Part shown: piece after piece, positions 26,952-29,773 of the stretch
Layout of the letters: each line of letters opens with the position of its first letter
Numbering within the stretch: the first letter of the stretch is position 1
Assembly: GCA_001600875.1 (NCBI GenBank)
Contig: BCLD01000020.1
Coordinates: 458,046 to 487,818 of the forward strand
Source of the DNA: Solicoccozyma terricola
Taxonomy: Eukaryota; Basidiomycota; Tremellomycetes; Filobasidiales; Piskurozymaceae
Reading direction: 5' to 3'
Length of the DNA stretch: 29,773 bases
Notes under the pieces: model-generated
Told to the model about the DNA's origin: nothing
Database searches by the model: none
What the model saw: only the letters and a program-made list of their open reading frames with translations
Program-made: the position numbers and the translations under genes

Positions 26952-29773
26952 ATGGCGGCCAGCAAAGACGATAGTATCTCTGGTCTTCATTCGCCCAGCG
27001 CTGGTCTGCCCAAGACTGATCCTTCCGCCACTAACCGTCCCATGCGCCTTCTATCCCTCGACGGTGGCGGGATACGTGGACACACCTCACTTTTCGTTCT
27101 ACAAGATCTTATGGAGCGCATCATGGTGCATGAGAAACTCACGAAGACGCCTCTGCCGTGCGAGTGGTTCGATCTCATTGTCGGTACGTCAACGGGTGGT
27201 CTCATTGCCCTCATGCTCGGACGCCTCAAGATGTCAGTGAACGATGCCATCGATGCATACAAGAATCTCGCCGAGGAGGTCTTTGGAATGGAGACCAGGT
27301 CGTGGCTGAGCAAAGCCAATCCGGTTTCGAGTGAGCCGCGGTACTCGTCTGAGAAGCTTGAGGCCGCCATTCGGAAGATCGCCGGAGATGCAAAGCTCGC
27401 GGACCCAGAGGTGCTAAATCCAAAGTGTCGGGTGGCGGTCGTGGCGGTCATGAAGGTCGCAGCCGCTAACAGTCCCGACCTATTAAGGACCTACATGACG
27501 GATGTGCCACCTTATTCCTGCACCATCTTGGAAGCTGCCAGGGCCACATCTGCCGCGACGACGTTCTTTCCACCTGCAAATGTCCAGATCAAGTACGGCC
27601 TTGAAGTAACATACCTTGACGGTGGGCTGGCCGGGTCAAACAACCCGACCCGCCTGGCCGTAAACGAAGCCAAGAAGATCTGGGGGGGGCGGTCGCGGCC
27701 TCGGCTGCATCGTCTCCATCGGCACTGGCATCCCGAATTTCGTCCGCTTCGAAGGCAACAAAGTCGCTCTCGCCAAGAAGTTGCTAGAGATCTCGACGGG
27801 GTGTCAGGCGGTGCACGAGGAAATGAACGACACGTTCGGCGGCATTAAGGAGGGCATGTACTTCCGCTTCGACCCTCCGACCGATCTCGCTAAGATTGGC
27901 CTGGACGAGTGGGAGAAGCTCAAGGATGTGGCCGAGCTGGCTCATGCGTATGTCAAGGGAGACCAGGTCAAGAGCCGCGACTGCGTAGCCGCAATCACGC
28001 ACCCGGTAGGTATGGTCCCTTTTCAAGACGTGTCGCGGGACTCGCTGACCATGCATCTCCCTTCTTGCTGACGCCGGTGGATCGATGCAGGCAATCCAGA
28101 ACATCGTTGCACTTCGAAACGCAGTGCGAGAGGCCAGTCAACAGGACGTGGAGTGAGCCTGTTCCTTCAGATCTACTACTTTTGTATGCTCGTTGATGAT
28201 CCTTTTGTCAACCTTGCCCAACCCTGAAACGCCCAGGTATGAGCCCGAGCCTATCCCACCTTTCCTTTGCTCGTTTCATGGCCGCGCCAAAGTGGTTAAT
28301 GACATCGTAGACGCGCTTCTGAGAGCGTCGGACTCACGGGGTTCGCGATTCTTGGTACGGGGGGCGTGGGCAAGACGGCAGTAGCAACCGCCGTCCTTCA
28401 TCATCCCTTAGTGGAAGAAGCCTATGGCCCCTTTCGATTCTTTGTTCGATGCGATAATGCAACCTCGGACTCACAAAGACTCCCTCCATCTGGAACGGAC
28501 GCTGCCGAGCAGCTCATTAATATGATCGCAACCAATCTGCATCTAGACTTGTCCCGGGGCAACCCCACTGCTATCGTGATAGGGTTCCTCGCCAAACGAC
28601 CTGCCATCCTCGTATTGGATAATCTCGAGTCTTTGTGGGATAGAAGCGGGACAAAACTTGACGAAGTCCTCCAGCGGCTCCTTCGCTTGCCCAATTTGAA
28701 AGTCGCCATCACCATACGTGGCACCGTCACACCCCGCGATAAATGGCGGAAAACAGTGCTCGAAGGCCTCGATAACGAATCGGCACTCAATGTGTTCATC
28801 GACCACAGCGGAAACCCGGACCATCGCTGCGACCCTCGACTCGGAGAAATCCTTGATGCTGTGTCCCATCTTCCCCTTGCAATCGTTCTGCTTGGCCAAT
28901 TGGCCCAGAACGACAAACACTTGGATCGCCTCTGGCAGGAGTGGCTGCGATGTAAAACAGCGATGATCAAAGATGATCGATACAAGGAGGAGGACGACGT
29001 TCAAAATGGGAGGTTGTTGAGCCTGGAGGTATCCATCCAGGTGTCAATCGATCGCCCAGTGATGGTCCTAAACCCTGCGGCACTGACCCTTCTGTCTCTG
29101 CTATCACTCCTGCCGGATGGAGCGGCATACGAGGATCTCGAAGCTCTTTTCCCCTCGAGCAATCTGGCCAGAGGACAGCGTCGTCCAGAGGAGATCCTAC
29201 TGCGGCTGGCACTGGTCTACAACGACTTAGTCGCTGGCGCTGTCCAGCTTTCATCGGGCGGAAAATTCCCTCCTAATGCGTCTGGATGTCGAAATCCTCG
29301 GCTGCTAGTGTTGGCCCCCATCCGGGAGTATGTACAGTACAAGTACGTTCCGGAGAGCAAGGACTACGCACGGCTCAGGATGCATTACCTCGGTATAGCT
29401 ATCAGAGAGATCGGAAACACCCCACTTAGCCTCTGGCCGGAGATCCACAACCTGGAAGACGTTACTATTCGCGCGCTCGGCGTGCAAGCCGAACATGGGC
29501 TTGCTGTTTTGTCTGCGAATGGTCTGTGCGATTTTTCGGAGTTCAGCGGAATGGCATTCCCGGTTTTGACACAGGGTCTTCATGAAATCCTTGTGAAGCT
29601 GGAGAGTACAGAGCTCACTGCTATGGTGCAGTGGATTCTCGGACGCATGGCGAAGGCTAGGTATAAATACGACGAGGCGAGAGCGAGGTTCGAGGAAGCT
29701 ATTCCCCTCTACGAGCAGGTCAGCGACTGGGGAGGCAAAGCACACTGCATCAGGGGCCTGGGCGACGTCGCTC
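26952..29773 (+). CDS. Patatin - NB-ARC - TPR protein (fungal NLR-like), right end outside window
   Basis: Exons: 26952-28005, 28091-28152 and 28237 onward, with GTAGGT...GCAG and GTGAGC...CCAG introns. Patatin: LDGGGIRG, GTSTGG (Ser80) and LDGG (Asp223). The NB-ARC NTPase follows: P-loop GTGGVGKT (28354-28377), kinase-2 PAILVLDNLESLWD (about 28600), sensor-like KVAITIRG and LPLAIVLLG. A helical linker (PEIHNLEDVTIRALG) leads into TPR units (YKYDEARARFEEAIPLYEQV) that continue past the edge. This is the effector - switch - sensor layout of fungal NLR-type proteins implicated in self/non-self responses. Two one-base frameshifts, in a G8 run at 27682-27689 (one base too many) and a G4 run at 28338-28341 (one too few), separate the domains. 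Both lie in homopolymers and may be sequencing errors. Confidence 0.85.

Noticed and set aside
26987..27451. 154-codon minus-strand ORF
   Set aside because: It is antisense to the patatin domain, which has all its catalytic motifs on the plus strand.

Overview
This window is nuclear DNA of a fungus, most likely a basidiomycete of the Agaricomycetes type. The evidence is short GT-AG introns (about 60 to 170 bases) in nearly every gene, patatin / NB-ARC / tetratricopeptide (TPR) proteins, DUF2235 hydrolases, Ty1/copia retroelements and TTAGGG-type telomere repeats. It reads as a subtelomeric, repeat-rich, fast-decaying region. Most genes are duplicated, truncated, or broken by stops and one-base frameshifts. 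The species cannot be named from the sequence alone.

Layout. 1-2843: 5' part of a minus-strand copia element (LTR, half-tRNA primer site, gag, protease, integrase), cut by the window edge. 3525-6423: a second, unrelated copia element (minus), missing its reverse transcriptase half, fused to a TPR gene fragment and bracketed by inverted repeats. 6424-8430: a NIF3-like exon, a broken hypothetical gene and copy A of a 226-base direct repeat. 8433-10640: a DUF2235 alpha/beta-hydrolase gene (minus). 11641-13356: an eight-exon aldo-keto reductase gene (minus) killed by two stop codons and a frameshift. 13764-13989: copy B of the direct repeat. 14237-15283: the 3' half of a second DUF2235 gene (minus). 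15623-15658: six CCCTAA telomere units. 15920-18275: a truncated mitochondrial large-subunit rRNA gene (minus) carrying a local inverted duplication. 18810-19931: patatin-like phospholipase 1. 20082-22516: a seven-exon gene for a PDZ plus SspB-like, tail-anchored protein. 24052-25209: an NLR/TPR gene split by inversion. 26952-29773: patatin - NB-ARC - TPR, running off the right edge.

How the genes fit together. The right half looks like an NLR-type locus: patatin lipase effector domains, an NB-ARC switch and TPR sensor arrays, present in intact, truncated and rearranged copies. The two patatin genes share an identical 22-base upstream block at almost the same distance from their ATG. The most unusual object is the gene directly behind patatin 1. 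Its product ends in a CtpA-type PDZ domain, a degenerate PDZ-like repeat, a domain resembling the bacterial ClpXP adaptor SspB, and a C-terminal membrane anchor. It may even be spliced onto patatin 1.

Caution on assembly. Ambiguous bases occur only in the copia elements, a T/G homopolymer junction and the mitochondrial rRNA, which suggests collapsed multicopy sequence. Three of the frameshifts sit in G or C runs, so some apparent pseudogenes may be sequencing errors. The telomere / mitochondrial junction may be a real scar or a misjoin.
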